Source: Thysanoteuthis rhombus (taxonomy: Eukaryota; Mollusca; Cephalopoda; Oegopsida; Thysanoteuthidae). From it: a stretch of 64,000 nucleotides of DNA. A program made the translations under genes and the position numbers. Within the stretch, counting starts at the first letter, position 1. Each line of letters starts with the position of its first letter. Positions 35,201 to 50,214 of this stretch are shown here, one piece after another. The notes below the pieces were generated by a model, which ran no database searches, was not told the DNA's origin, and saw nothing but the letters and a program-made list of their open reading frames with translations. Where the stretch lies: positions 65,594,985 to 65,658,984 of the forward strand of contig OY735211.1 in the NCBI GenBank assembly GCA_963457665.1. Direction: 5' to 3'.

Positions 35201-37298
35201 TAGGTAAAAATGACATTCAAAAGACCATTTGCGACGGCTCACTTATGTATGCGGTAAAAATTCATTTTCGATCAATATTGGCTATTTCCATCAAATTAGG
35301 CTGAATCGAAAAATACATCAAATCCACCCAATCCAATGGTACCGTTGCAATCAGCAGGTCAAACTACGCCAGAAAAAGCCATAAAATTGATAGGTAAAAA
35401 TGACATTCAAAAGACCATTTGTGACGGCTCACTTATGTTTATGTGCTGGAAGTGCCTTCTCGACTAGTAGCAGCTATTTTTATCAAATTGGGCTGAATCA
35501 AAAAATACATCAAATCAACCCGATCCAATGGTATCGTTGCAATCAGCACGTCAAACTACGCCAGAAAAAGCCATAAAATCGATAGGTAAAAATGACATTC
35601 AAAAGACTATTTGTGATGGCTCACTTATGTATGAGCTGGAAGTGCCTTCTCGACCAATAGCGGCTATTTTCATCAAATTGGGCTGAATCGAAAAATACAT
35701 CAAATCCACCCGATCCAATGGTACTGTTGCAATCAGCACGTCAAACTACGCCAGAAAAAGCCATAAAATCGATAGGTAAAAATGACATTCAAAAGACCAT
35801 TTTTGACGGCTCACTTATGTATAAGCTGGAAGTGCCTTCTCGACCAATAGCGGCTATTTTCATCAAATTGGGCTGAATCGAAAAATACATCAAATCCACC
35901 CGATCCAATGGTACAGTTGCAATCAGCAAGTCAAACTACGCCAGAAAAAGCCATAAAATCGATAGGTAAAAATGACATTCAAAAGACCATTTTTGACGGC
36001 TCACTTATGTGTGCGGTAAAAATGCATTTTTGGTCAATATTGGCTATTTCCATCAAATTGGGGGGAATCGAAAAATACATGAAATCCACCCGATCCAATG
36101 GTACCGTTGCAATCAGCACATCAAACTAAGCCAGAAAAAGCCATAAAATCAATAGGTAAAAATGACATTCAAAAGACCATTTTTGACGGCTCACTTATGT
36201 ATGCGGCAAAAATGCATTTTCGGTCAATATTGGCTATTTCCATCAAATTGGGCTGAATCGAAAAATACATCAAATCCACCCGATCCAATGGTACTGTTGC
36301 AATCAGCATGTCAAACTACGCCAGAAAAAGCCATAAAATCGATAGGTAAAAATGACATTCAGAAGACCATTTGTGACGGCTCACTTATGTTTATGTGCTG
36401 GAAGTGCCTTCTCGACCAATAGCGGTTATTTTCATCAAATTGGGCTGAACTGAAAAATACATCAAATCCACCCGATCCATTGTACTGTTGCAATCAGCAC
36501 GTCAAACTACGCCAGAAAAAGCCATAAAATCGTTGGTAAAAATGACATTCAAAAGACCATTTGTGACAGCTCACTTATGTATACGGTAAAAATGCATTTC
36601 TGGGCAATATTGGCTATTTCCATCAAATTGGGCTGAATCGAAAAATATATCAAATCCACCCGATCCAATGGTACTGTTGCAATCAGCAAGTCAAACTACG
36701 CAAGAAAAAGCCATGAAATCGATAGGTAAAAATGACATTCAAAAGACCATTTGCGACGGCTCACTTATGTATGCGGTAAAAATTCATTTTCGATCAATAT
36801 TGGCTATTTCCATCAAATTAGGCTGAATCGAAAAATACATCAAATCCACCCAATCCAATGGTACCGTTGCAATCAGCAGGTCAAACTACGCCAGGAAAAG
36901 CCATAAAATTGATAGGTAAAAATGACATTCAAAAGACCATTTGTGACGGCTCACTTATGTTTATGTGCTGGAAGTGCCTTCTCGACTAGTAGCAGCTATT
37001 TTTATCAAATTGGGCTGAATCAAAAAATACATCAAATCAACCCGATCCAATGGTATCGTTGCAATCAGCACGTCAAACTACGCCAGAAAAAGCCATAAAA
37101 TCGATAGGTAAAAATGACATTCAAAAGACTATTTGTGATGGCTCACTTATGTATGAGCTGGAAGTGCCTTCTCGACCAATAGCGGCTATTTTCATCAAAT
37201 TGGGCTGAATCGAAAAATACATCAAATCAACCCGATCCAATGGTATCGTTGCAATCAGCACGTCAAACTACGCCAGAAAAAGCCATAAAATCGATAGG
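26265..37298 (+). repeat. Tandem duplication of a 5,517-bp higher-order block (29 units)
   Basis: Landmarks recur at exactly +5,517: 27461 and 32978, 27918 and 33435, 28258 and 33775, 28869 and 34386, 30391 and 35908, 30645 and 36162. Copy 1 runs about 26265-31781 and copy 2 about 31782-37298; the break lies near TAAAAATGACATTCAAAAGA, where unit variants switch. The copies are almost identical, so the event is recent. Nested inside are 1,901-bp (10 units; 25560 and 27461) and 1,522-bp (8 units; 28869 and 30391) duplications. Confidence 0.85.
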
Positions 37299-38514
37299 TA
37301 AAAATGACATTCAAAAGACTATTTGTGATGGCTCACTTACGTATAAGCTGGAAGTGCCTTCTCGACCAATAGCGGCTATTTTCATCAAATTGGGCTGAAT
37401 CGAAAAATACATCAAATCCACCCGATCCAATGGTACTGTTGCAATCAGCACGTCAAACTACGCCAGAAAAAGCCATAAAATCGATAGGTAAAAATGACAT
37501 TCAAAAGACCATTTTTGACGGCTCACTTATGTATGCAGTAAAAATGCATTTTCGGTCAATATTGGCTATTTCCATCAAATTTGGGGGAATCGAAAAATAC
37601 ATCAAATCCACCCAATCCAATGGTACTGTTGCAATCAGCACTTCAAACTATGCCAGAAAAAGCCATAAAATCGATAGGTAAAAATGACTTTCAAAAGACC
37701 ATTTGTGACGGCTCACTTATGTATGCAGTAAAAATGCATTTTTGGTCAATATTGGCTATTTCCATCAAATTGGGCTGAATCGAAAAATACATCAAATCCA
37801 CCCAATCCAATAGTACCGTTGCAATCAGCACGTCAAACTACGCCAGAAAAAGCCAAAAAATCGATAGGTAAAAATGACATTCAAAAGACCATTTTTGACG
37901 GCTCACTTACGTATGCAGTAAAAATGCATTTTCGGTCAATATTGGCTATTTCCATCAAATTGGGCTGAATCGAAAAATACATCAAATCCACCCGATCCAA
38001 TGGTACCGTTGCAATCAGCACGTCAAACTACGCCAGAAAAAGCCATAAAATCAATAGGTAAAAATGACATTCAAAAGACCATTTTTGACGGCTCACTTAT
38101 GTATGTGCTGGAAGTGCCTCCTTGACCAATAGCAGCTATTTTCATCAAATTGGGCTTAATCAAAAAATACATCAAATCCACCCGATCCAATGGTACCGTT
38201 GCAATCAGCACGTCAAACTACGCCAGAAAAAGCCATAAAATCGATAGGTAAAAATGACATTCAAAAGACCATTTTTGACGGCTCACTTATGTATGTGCTG
38301 GAAGTGCCTTCTCAACCAATATTGGCTATTTCCATCAAATTGGGCTGAATTGAAAAATACATCAAATCCACCCGATTCAATGGTATTGTTGAAATCAGCA
38401 CGTCAAACTACGCCAGAAAAAGCCATAAAATCGATAGGTAAAAATGATATTCAAAAGATCATTTTTGACAGCTCACTTATGTATGCGGTAAAAATGCATT
38501 TTCGGTCAATATTG

Positions 38515-41500
38515 GCTATTTTCATCAAATTGGGCTGAATCGAAAAATAAATCAAATCCACCCAATCCAATGGTACCGTTGCAATCAGCACGTCAAACTA
38601 CGCCAGAAAAAGCCATAAAATCGATAGGTAAAAATGACATTCAACAGACCATTTTTGATGGCTCACTTATGTATGTGCTGAAAGTGCCTTCTCAACGAAT
38701 AGCGGCTATTTCCATCAAATTGGGCTGAATCGAGAAATAAATCAAATCCACCCGATCCATTGGTACGTTTGCAATCAGCACGTCAAACTACGCCAGAAAA
38801 AGCCATAAACTCGATAGGTAAAAATGACATTCAAAAGACCATTTGTGACGGCTCACTTATGTATGCAGTAAAAATGCATTTTTGGTCAATATTGGCAATT
38901 TCCATCAAATTGGGCTGAATCGAAAAATACATCAAATCCACCTGATCCAATGGTAACGTTGCAATCAGCACGTCAAAATACGCCAGAGAAAGGCATAAAA
39001 TCGATAGGTAAAAATGACATTCAGAAGACCATTTTTGACGGCTCACTTATGTATGTGCTGGAAGTGCCTTCCCGACCACTAGCGGCTATTTTCATCAAAT
39101 TGGGCTGAATCGAAAAACCATAAAATCGATAGGTAAAAATGACATTCAAAAGACCATTTTTGACGACTCACTTATGTATGCAGTAAAAATGCATTTTCGG
39201 TCAATATTAGCTATTTTCATCAAATTGGGCTGAATCGAAAAATACATGAAATCCACCCGATCCAATGGTACCGTTGCAATCAGCACGTCAAACTACGCAA
39301 GAAAAAGCCTTATAATCGATAGGTAAAAATGACATTCAAAAGACCATTTTTGACGGCTCACTTATGTATGCTGTAAAAATGCATTTTCGGTCAATATTGG
39401 CTATTTCCATCAAATTGGGCTGAATCGAAAAATACATCAAATCCACCCAAACCAATGGTACCGTTGCAATCAGCACGTCAAACTACGCCAGAAAAAGCCA
39501 TAAAATCGATAGGTAAAAATGACATTCAAAAGACCATTTTTGACGGCTCACTTATGTATGTGCTGGAAGTATCTTCTCGTCCAATACCGGCTATTTTCAT
39601 CAAATTTCGCTGAATTGAAAAATATATCAAATCCACCCGATCCAATGGTACCGTTGCAATCAGCACGTCAAACTACGCCAGAAAAAGCCATAAAATTGAT
39701 AGATAAAAATGACATTCAAGCGACCATTTTTGACGGCTTACTTATGTATACGGGAAAAATTTATTTTTGGTCAATATTGGCTATTTCCATCAAATTGGGC
39801 TGAATCGAAAAATACATCAAATCCACCCGATCCAATGGTACCGTTGCAATCAGCACGTCAAACTACGCCAGAAAAAGCCATAAAATCGATAGGTAAAAAT
39901 AACATTCAAAAGACCATTTTTTACGGCTCACTTATGTGTGTACTGGAATGGCCTTCTCGATCAATATTGGCTATTTCCATCAAATTAGGCTGAATCGAAA
40001 AATACATCAAATCCACCCGATCCAATGGTACTGTTGCAATCAGCACGTCAACCTACACCAGAAAAAGCCATAAAATCGATAAGTAAAAATGACATTCAAA
40101 AGACCATTTTCGACGGCTCACTTATGTATGTGCTGGAAGTGCCCTCTCGACCAATAGCGGCTATTTTAATCAAGTTGGGCTGAATCGAAAAATACATCAA
40201 ATCCACCCAATCCAATGGTAATGTTGCAATCGGCACGTCAAACTACGCCAGAAAAAGCCATAAAATCGATAGGTAAAAATGACATTCAAAAGACCATTTT
40301 TGACAGCTCACTTATGTATGCTGTAAAAATGCATTTTCGGTCAATATTGGCTATTTCCATCAAATTGGGCTGAATCGAAAAATACATCAAATCCACCCAA
40401 TCCAATGGTACCGTTGCAATCAGCACGTAAAACTACGCCAGAAAAAGCCATAAAATCGATAGGTAAAAATGACATTCAAAAGACCATTTTTGACAGCTAA
40501 CTTATGTATGTGCCTGAAGTGCCTTCTCGACCAATAGCAGCTACTTTCATCAAATTGGGCTGAATCGAAAAATACATCAAATCAACCCGATCCAATGGTA
40601 CCGTTGCAATCAGCACGTCAAACTACGCCAGAAAAAGCCATAAAATCGATAGGTAAAAATGACATTCTAAAGACCATTTTTGACGGCTCACTTATGTATG
40701 CGGTAAAAATGCATTTTTGGTCCATATAGGCTATTTTCATCAAATTGGGCTGAATCGAAAAATACATCAAATCCACCCAATCCAATGGTACCGTTGCAAT
40801 CAGCACGTCAAACTACGCCAGAAAAAGCTATATAATCGATAAATAAAAATGACATTCAAAAGACAATTTTTGACGGCTCACCTATGTATGTGCTGGAAAT
40901 GCCTCCTTGACCAATAGCAGCTATTTTCATCAAATTGGGCTTAATCGAAAACTACATCAAATCCACCCGATCCAATGGTTCTGTTTCAATCAGCACGTCA
41001 AACTACGCCAGAAAAAGCCATAAAATCGATAGGTAAAAATGACATTCAAAAGACCATTTTTGATGGCTCACTTATGTATGTGCTGGAAGTGCCTTCTCAA
41101 CCAATATTGGCTATTTCCATCAAATTGGGCTGAATCGAAAAATACATCAAATCCACCCGATCCAATGGTACCGTTGCAATCAGCTCGTCAAACTATGCCA
41201 GAAAAAGCCATAAAATCGATAGGTAAAAATGACATTCATAAGAACATTTGTGATGGCTCACTTATGTATGCGGTAAAAATGCATTTTCGGTCAATATTGG
41301 CTATTTTCATCAAATTGGGCTGAATCGAAAAATAAATCAAATCCACCCAATCCAATGGTACCGTTGCAATCAGCACGTCAAACTACGCCAGAAAAAGCCA
41401 TAAAATCGATAGGTAAAAATGACATTCAACAGACCATTTTTGATGGCTCACTTATGTATGTGCTGAAAGTGCCTTCTCAACGAATAGCGGCTATTTCCAT

Positions 41501-44084
41501 CAAATTGGGCTGAATCAAGAAATAAATCAAATCCACCCGATCCAATGGTACGTTTGCAATCAGCACGTCAAACTACGCCAGAAAAAGCCATAAACTCGAT
41601 AGGTAAAAATGACATTCAAAAGACCATTTGTGACGGCTCACTTATGTATGCAGTAAAAATGCATTTTTGGTCAATATTGGCAATTTCCATCAAATTGGGC
41701 TGAATCGAAAAATACATCAAATCCACCTGATCCAATGGTAACGTTGCAATCAGCACGTCAAAATACGCCAGAGAAAGGCATAAAATCGATAGGTAAAAAT
41801 GACATTCAGAAGACCATTTTTGACGGCTCACTTATGTATGTGCTGGAAGTGCCTTCCCGACCACTAGCGGCTATTTTCATCAAATTGGGCTGAATCGAAA
41901 AACCATAAAATCGATAGGTAAAAATGACATTCAAAAGACCATTTTTGACGACTCACTTATGTATGCAGTAAAAATGCATTTTCGGTCAATATTAGCTATT
42001 TTCATAAAATTGGGCTGAATCGAAAAATACATGAAATCCATCCGATCCAATGGTACCGTTGCAATCAGCACGTCAAACTACGCAAGAAAAAGCCTTATAA
42101 TCGATAGGTAAAAATGACATTCAAAAGACCATTTTTGACGGCTCACTTATGTATGCTGTAAAAATGCATTTTCGGTCAATATTGGCTATTTCCATCAAAT
42201 TGGGCTGAATCGAAAAATACATCAAATCCACCCAAACCAATGGTACCGTTGCAATCAGCACGTCAAACTACGCCCGAAAAAGCCATAAAATCGATAGGTA
42301 AAAATGACATTCAAAAGACCATTTTTGACGGCTCACTTATGTATGTGCTGGAAGTATCTTCTCGTCCAATACCGGCTATTTTCATCAAATTTCGCTGAAT
42401 TGAAAAATATATCAAATCCACCCGATCCAATGGTACCGTTGCAATCAGCACGTCAAACTACGCCAGAAAAAGCCATAAAATTGATAGATAAAAATGACAT
42501 TCAAGAGACCATTTTTGACGGCTCACTTATGTATACGGGAAAAATTTATTTTTGGTCAATATTGGCTATTTCCATCAAATTGGGCTGAATCGAAAAATAC
42601 ATCAAATCCACCCGATCCAATGGTACCGTTGCAATCAGCACGTCAAACTACACCAGAAAAAGCCATAAAATCGATAGGTAAAAATAACATTCAAAAGACC
42701 ATTTTTTACGGCTCACTTATGTGTGTACTGGAATGGCCTTCTCGACCAATAGCAGCTATTTCCATCAAATTGGGCTGAATCGAAAAATACATCAAATCCA
42801 CCCGATCCAATGGTACTGTTGCAATCAGCACGTCAACCTACGCCAGAAAAAGCCATAAAATCGATAAGTAAAAATGACATTCAAAAGACCATTTCTGACG
42901 GCTCACTTATGTATGTGCTGGAAGTGCCCTCTCGACCAATAGCGGCTATTTTAATCAAGTTGGGCTGAATCGAAAAATACATCAAATCCACCCAATCCAA
43001 TGGTAATGTTGCAATCGGCACGTCAAACTACGCCCGAAAAAGCCATAAAATCGATAGGTAAAAATGACATTCAAAAGACCATTTTTGACAGCTCACTTAT
43101 GTATGCGGTCAAAATGCATTTTCGGTCAATATTGGCTATTTCCATCAAATTGGGCTGAATCGAAAAATACATCAAATCCACCCAATCCAATGGTACCGTT
43201 GCAATCAGCACGTAAAACTACGCCAGAAAAAACCATAAAATCGATAGGTAAAAATGACATTCAAAAGACCATTTTTGACAGCTAACTTATGTATGTGCTT
43301 GAAGTGCCTTCTCGACCAATAGCAGCTACTTTCATCAAATTGGGCTGAATCGAAAAATACATCAAATCAACCCGATCCAATGGTACCGTTGCAATCAGCA
43401 CGTCAAACTACGCCAGAAAAAGCCATAAAATCGATAGGTAAAAATGACATTCTAAAGACCATTTTTGACGGCTCACTTATGTATGCGGTAAAAATGCATT
43501 TTTGGTCCATATAGGCTATTTTCATCAAATTGGGCTGAATCGAAAAATACATCAAATCCACCCAATCCAATGGTACCGTTGCAATCAGCACGTCAAACTA
43601 CGCCAGAAAAAGCTATATAATCGATAAATAAAAATGACATTCAAAAGACAATTTTTGACGGCTCACCTATGTATGTGCTGGAAATGCCTCCTTGACCAAT
43701 AGCAGCTATTTTCATCAAATTGGGCTTAATCGAAAACTACATCAAATCCACCTGATCCAATGGTTCTGTTTCAATCAGCACGTCAAACTACGCCAGAAAA
43801 AGCCATAAAATCGATAGGTAAAAATGATATTCAAAAGACCATTTTTGATGGCTCACTTATGTATGTGCTGGAAGTGCCTTCTCAACCAATATTGGCTATT
43901 TCCATCAAATTGGGCTGAATCGAAAAATACATCAAATCCACCCGATCCAATGGTACCGTTGCAATCAGCTCGTCAAACTATGCCAGAAAAAGCCATAAAA
44001 TCGATAGGTAAAAATGACATTCATAAGAACATTTGTGATGGCTCACTTATGTATGCGGTAAAAATGCATTTTCGGTCAATATTG
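38515..44084 (+). repeat. Tandem duplication of a 2,785-bp block with one truncated unit
   Basis: 38831 pairs with 41616, 39519 with 42304, 40618 with 43403, and the join lies near 41300. The block is 14 full units plus one shortened unit of about 125 bp (39110-39130 and 41895-41915, where GAATCGAAAAA runs straight into CCATAAAATCG). Copies differ by scattered substitutions. Confidence 0.8.
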
Positions 44085-47000
44085 GCTATTTCCTACAAAT
44101 TGGGCTGAATCGAAAAATACATCAAATCCACCCTATCCAATAGTACGGTTGCAATCAGCACGTCAAACTACGCCAGAAAAAGCCATAAAATCGATAAGTA
44201 AAAATGACATTCAAAAGACCATTTTTGACAGCTCACTTATGTATGTGCTGGAAGTGCCTTCTTGACCAATAGCAGCTATTTTCATCAAATTGGGCTGAAT
44301 TGAAAAATACATCAAATCCACCTGATCCAATAGTACCGTTGCAATCAGCACGTCAAACTACGCCAGAAAAAGCCATAAAATCGATAGGTAAAAATGACTT
44401 TCAAAAGACCATTTGTGACGGCTCACTTATGTATGTGCTGGAAGTATCTTCTCGACCAATAGCGGCTATTTTCATCAAATTGGGCTGAATCGAAAAATAC
44501 ATCAAATCCACCCAAACCAATGGTGCCGTTGCAATCAGCACGTCAAACTATGCCAGAAAAAGCCATAAAATCGATAGGTAAAAATGACTTTCAAAAGACC
44601 ATTTGTGACGGCTCACTTATGTATGTGCTGGAAGTATCTTCTCGACCAATAGCAGCTATTTTCATCAAATTGGGCTGAATCGAAAAATACATCAAATCCA
44701 CCCAAACCAATGGTACCGTTGCAATCAGCACGTCAAACTATGCCAGAAAAAGCCATAAAATCGATAGGTAAAAATGACATTCAAAAGACCATTTTTGACG
44801 GCTTAATTATGTGTGCGGTAAAAATGCATTTTAGGTCAATATTGGCTATTTCCATCAAATTGGGATGAATCGAAAAATACATCAAATCACCTGATCCAAT
44901 AGTACCGTTGCAATCAGCAGGTCAAACTACGCCAGAAAAAGCCATAAAATCGATAGGTAAAAATGACATTCAAAAGACCATTTTTGACGGCTCACTTATG
45001 TATGTGCTGGAAGTGCCTTCTCAACCATTATTGGCTATTTCCATCAAATTGGGCTGAATCAAAAAATACATCAAATCCACCCGATCCAATGGTACCGTTG
45101 CAATCAGTACGTCAAACTACGCCAGAAAAAGCCATAAAATCGATAGGTAAAAATGACATTCAAAAGACCATTTTTGATGGCTCACTTATGTATGTGCTGG
45201 AAGTGCTTTTTCGACCAATAGCGGCTATTTTCATCAAATTGGGCTGAATCGAAAAATACATCAAATCCACCCAAACCAATGGTACCGTTGCAATCAGCAC
45301 GTCAAACTATGCCAGAAAAAGCCATAAAATCGATAGGTAAAAATGACATTCAAAAGACCATTTTTGACGGCTTACTTATGTATGCGGTAAAAATGCATTT
45401 TTGGTCAATATTGGCTATTTCCATCAAATTGGGCTGAATCAAAAAATACATAAAATTCATCCGATCCAATGGTACCGTTGCAATCAGCACGTCAAACTAC
45501 GCCAGAAAAAGCCATATAATCGATAGGTAAAAATGACATTCAAAAGACCATTTTTGACGGCTCACTTATGTATGCAGTAAAAATGCATTTTCAGTCAATA
45601 TTGGCTATTTCCATCAAATTGGGTTGAATCAAAAAATACATCAAATCCACCCGATCCAGTGGTACCGTTTCAATCAGCACGTCAAACTACGCCAGAAAAA
45701 GCCATAAAATCGATAGGTAAAAATGACATTCAAAAGACCATTTTTGACGGCTCCCGTATGTATGTGCTGGTAGTGCCTTCTCGACCAATAGCGGCTATTT
45801 CCATCAAATTGGGCTGAATCGATAAATACATCAAATCCACCCAAACCAATGGTACCGTTGCAATCAGCATGTCAAACTACGCCAGAAAAAGCCATAAAAT
45901 CGATAGGTAAAAATGACATTCAAACGACCATTTTTGACAGCTCACTTATGTATGTGCTGGAAGTGCCTTCTCGACCAATAGCGGCTATTTCCATCAAATT
46001 GGGCTGAATTGAAAAATACATTAAATCCACCCGATCAAATGGTACTGTTGCAATCAGCACGTTAAACTACGCCAGAAAAACCATAAAATTGATAGGTAAA
46101 AATGACATTCAAAGACCATTTTTGACGGCTCACTTATGTATGCGGTAAAAATGCATTTTTGGTCCATATAAGCTATTTTCATCAAATTGGGCTGAATCGA
46201 AAAATACATCAAATCCACCCGATCCAATGGTACCGTTGCAATCAGCACGTCAAACTACGCCAGGAAAAGCCATAAAATCGATAGGTAAAAATGACATTAA
46301 AAAGACCATTTTTGACGGCTCACTTATGTATGTGCTGGAAGTGCCTTCTTGACCAATAGCAGCTATTTTTATCAAATTGGAATGAATCGAAAAATACATC
46401 AAATCCACCTGATCCAATAGTACCGTTGCAATCAGCACGTCAAACTACGCCAGAAAAAGCCATAAAATCCATAGGTAAAAATGACTTTCAAAAGATCATT
46501 TGTGACGGCTCACTTATGTATGTGCTGGAAGTATCTTCTCGACCAATAGCGGCTATTTTAATCAAATTGGGCTGAATCGAAAAATACATCAAATCCACCC
46601 AAACCAATGGTACCGTTGCAATCAGCACGTCAAACTATGCCAGAAAAAGACATATAATCGATAGGTAAAAATGACATTCAAAAGACCATTTTTGACGGCT
46701 CACTTATGTATGCTGTAAAAATGCATTTTCGGTCAATATTGGCTATTTCCATCAAATTGGGCTGAATCGAAAAATACATCAAATCCACCCGATCCAATGG
46801 TACCGTTGCAATCAGCACGTCAAACTACGCCAGAAAAAGCCATAAAATCGATAGGTAAAAATGACATTAAAAAGACCATTTTTGACGGCTCACTTATGTA
46901 TGTGCTGGAAGTGCCTCCTTGACCAATAGCAGCTATTTTCATCAAATTGGGCTAAATCGAAAAATACATCAAATCCACCCGATCCAATAGTACCGTTGCA

Positions 47001-50000
47001 ATCAGCACGTCAAACTACGCCAGAAAAAGCCATAAAATCGATAGGTAAAAATGACATTCAAAAGACCATTTGTGACGGCTCCACTTATGTATGTGCTGGA
47101 AGTATCTTCTCGACCAATAGCGGCTATTTTCATCAAATTGGGCTGAATCGAAAAATACATCAAATCCACCCAAACCAATGGTACCGTTGCAATCAGCACG
47201 TCAAACTATGCCAGAAAAAGCCATAAAATCGATAGGTAAAAATGACATTCAAAAGACCATTTTTGACGGCTTACTTATGTATGCGGTAAAAATGCATTTT
47301 CGGTCAATATTGGCTATTTCCATCAAATTGGGCTGAATCGAAAAATACATCAAATCACCTGATCCAATGGTACCGTTGCAATCAGCACGTCAAACTACGC
47401 CAGAAAAAGCCATAAAATCGATAGGTAAAAATGACATTCAAAAGACCATTTTTGACGGCTCACTTATGTATGCGCTGGAAGTGCCTTCTCAACTATTATT
47501 GGCTATTTCCATCAAATTGGGCTGAATCGAAAAATACATCAAATCCACCCAATCCAATGGTACCGTTGCAATCAGTACGTCAAACTACGCCAGAAAAAGC
47601 CATGAAATCGATAGGTAAAAATGACATTCAAAAGACCATTTTTGATGGCTCACTTATGTATGTGCTGAAAGTGCCTTCTCGACCAATAGCGGCTATTTTC
47701 ATCAAATTGGGCTGAATCGAAAAATACATCAAATCCACCCAAACCAATGGTACCGTTGCAATCAGCACGTCAAACTATGCCAGAAAAAGCCATAAAATCC
47801 GTAGGTAAAAATGACATTCAAAAGACCATTTTTGACGGCTTACTTATGTATGCGGTAAAAATGCATTTTTGGTCAATATTGGCTATTTCCATCAAATTGG
47901 GCTGAATCGAAAAATACATCAAATCCACCCGATCCAATGCTAAGTTTGCAATCAGCACGTCAAACTACGCCAGAAAAAGCCATAAAATCGATAGGTAAAA
48001 ATGACATTCAAAAGACCATTTTTGACGGCTCCCGTATGTATGTGCTGGAAGTGCCTTCTCGACCAATAGCGGTTATTTCCATCAAATTGGGCTGAATCGA
48101 AAAATACATCAAATCCACCCGATCCAATGGTACCGTTGCAATCAGCATGTCAAACTACGCCAGAAAAAGCCATAAAATCGATAGGTAAAAATGACATTCA
48201 AAAGACCATTTTTGACGGCTCACTTATGTATGTGCTGGAAGTGCCTTCTCGACCAATAGCGGCTATTTCCATCAAATTGGGCTGAATCGAAAAATACATT
48301 AAATCCACCCGATCAAATGGTACTGTTGCAATCAGCACGTTAAACTACGCCAGAAAAACCATAAAATCGATAGGTAAAAATGACATTCAAAAGACCATTT
48401 TTGACGGCTCACTTATGTATGCGGTAAAAATGCATTTTTATTCCATATAGGCTATTTTCATCAAATTGGGCTGAATCGAAAAATACATCAAATCCACCCG
48501 ATCCAATGGTACCGTTGCAATCAGCACGTCAAACTACGCCAGAAAAAGCCATAAAATCGATAGGTAAAAATGGCATTCAAAAGACCATTTCTGACGGCTC
48601 ACTTATGTATGTGCTGGAAGTGCCTTCTCGACCAATAGCGGCTATTTCCATCAAATTGGGCTGAATCGAAAAATACATCAAATCCACCCGATCCAATGGT
48701 ACTGTTGCAATCAGCACGTCAAACTACGCCAGAAAAAGCCATAAAATCGATAGGTAAAAGTGACATTCAAAAGACCATTTTTGACAGCTCACTTATGTAT
48801 GCGGTAAAAATGCATTTTCGGTCAATATTGGCTATTTCCATCAAATTGGGCTTAACCGAAAAATACATCAAATCCACCCGATCCAATGGTACTGTTGCAA
48901 TCAGCACGTCAAACTACGCCAGAAAAAGTCATAAAATCCATAGGTAAAAATGACATTCAAAAGACCATTTTTGACGGCTCACTTATGTATGCGGTAAAAA
49001 TGTATTTTCGGTCAATATTGGCTATTTCCATCAAATTGGGCTGAATCGAAAAATACATCAAATCCACCCGATCCAATGGTACCGTTGCAATCAGCACGTC
49101 AAACTACGCCAAAAAAAGCCATAAAATCGATAGGTAAAAATGACATTCAAAAGAACATTTTGGACGGCTCACTTATGTATGTGCTGGAAGTGCCTTCTCA
49201 ACCAATAGCGGCTATTTCCATCAAATTGGGCTGAATCGAAAAATACATTAAATCCACCCGATCCAATGGTACCGTTGCAATCAGCATATCAAACTACGCC
49301 AGAAAAAGCCATAAAATCGATAGGTAAAAATGACATTCAAAAGACCATTTTTGACGATTCACTTATGTATGTGCTGGAAGTGCCTTCTCGACCAATAGTG
49401 GCTATTTCCATCAAATTGGGCTGAATCGAAAAATACATCAAATCCACCCGATCCAATGGTACCGTTGCAATCAGCACGTCAAACTACGCCAGAAAAAACC
49501 ATAAAATCGATAGGTAAAAATGACATTCAAAAGACCATTTTGGACGGCTCACTTATGTATGTGCTGGAAGTGCCTTCTCAACCAATAGCGGCTATTTCCA
49601 TCAAATTGGGCTGAATCGAAAAATACATTAAATCCACCCGATCTAATGGTACCGTTGCAATCAGCATATCAAACTACGCCAGAAAAAGCCATAAAATCCA
49701 TAGGTAAAAATGACATTCAAAAGACCATTTTTGACGGCTCACTTATGTATGCGGTAAAAATGCATTTTCGGTCAATATTGGCTATTTCCATCAAATTGGG
49801 CTTAATCGAAAAATACATCAAATCCACCCGATCCAATGGTACCGTTTCAATCAGCACGTCAAACTACGCCAGAAAAAGCCATAAAATCCATAGGTAAAAA
49901 TGACATTCAAAAGACCATTTTTGATGGCTCACTTATGTATGTGCTGGAAGTGCCTTCTCGACCAATAGCGGCTATTTTCATCAAATTGGGCTGAATCGAA

Positions 50001-50214
50001 AAATACATCAAATCCACCCGATCCAATGGTACCGTTGCAATCAGCACGTCAAACTACGCCAAAAAAGCCATAAAATCCATAGGTAAAAATGACATTCAAA
50101 AGACCATTTTTAACGGCTCACTTATGTATGCGGTAAAAATGCATTTTTGGTCAATATTGGCTATTTCCATCAAATTGGGCTGAATCGAAAAATACATCAA
50201 ATCCACCCGATCCA

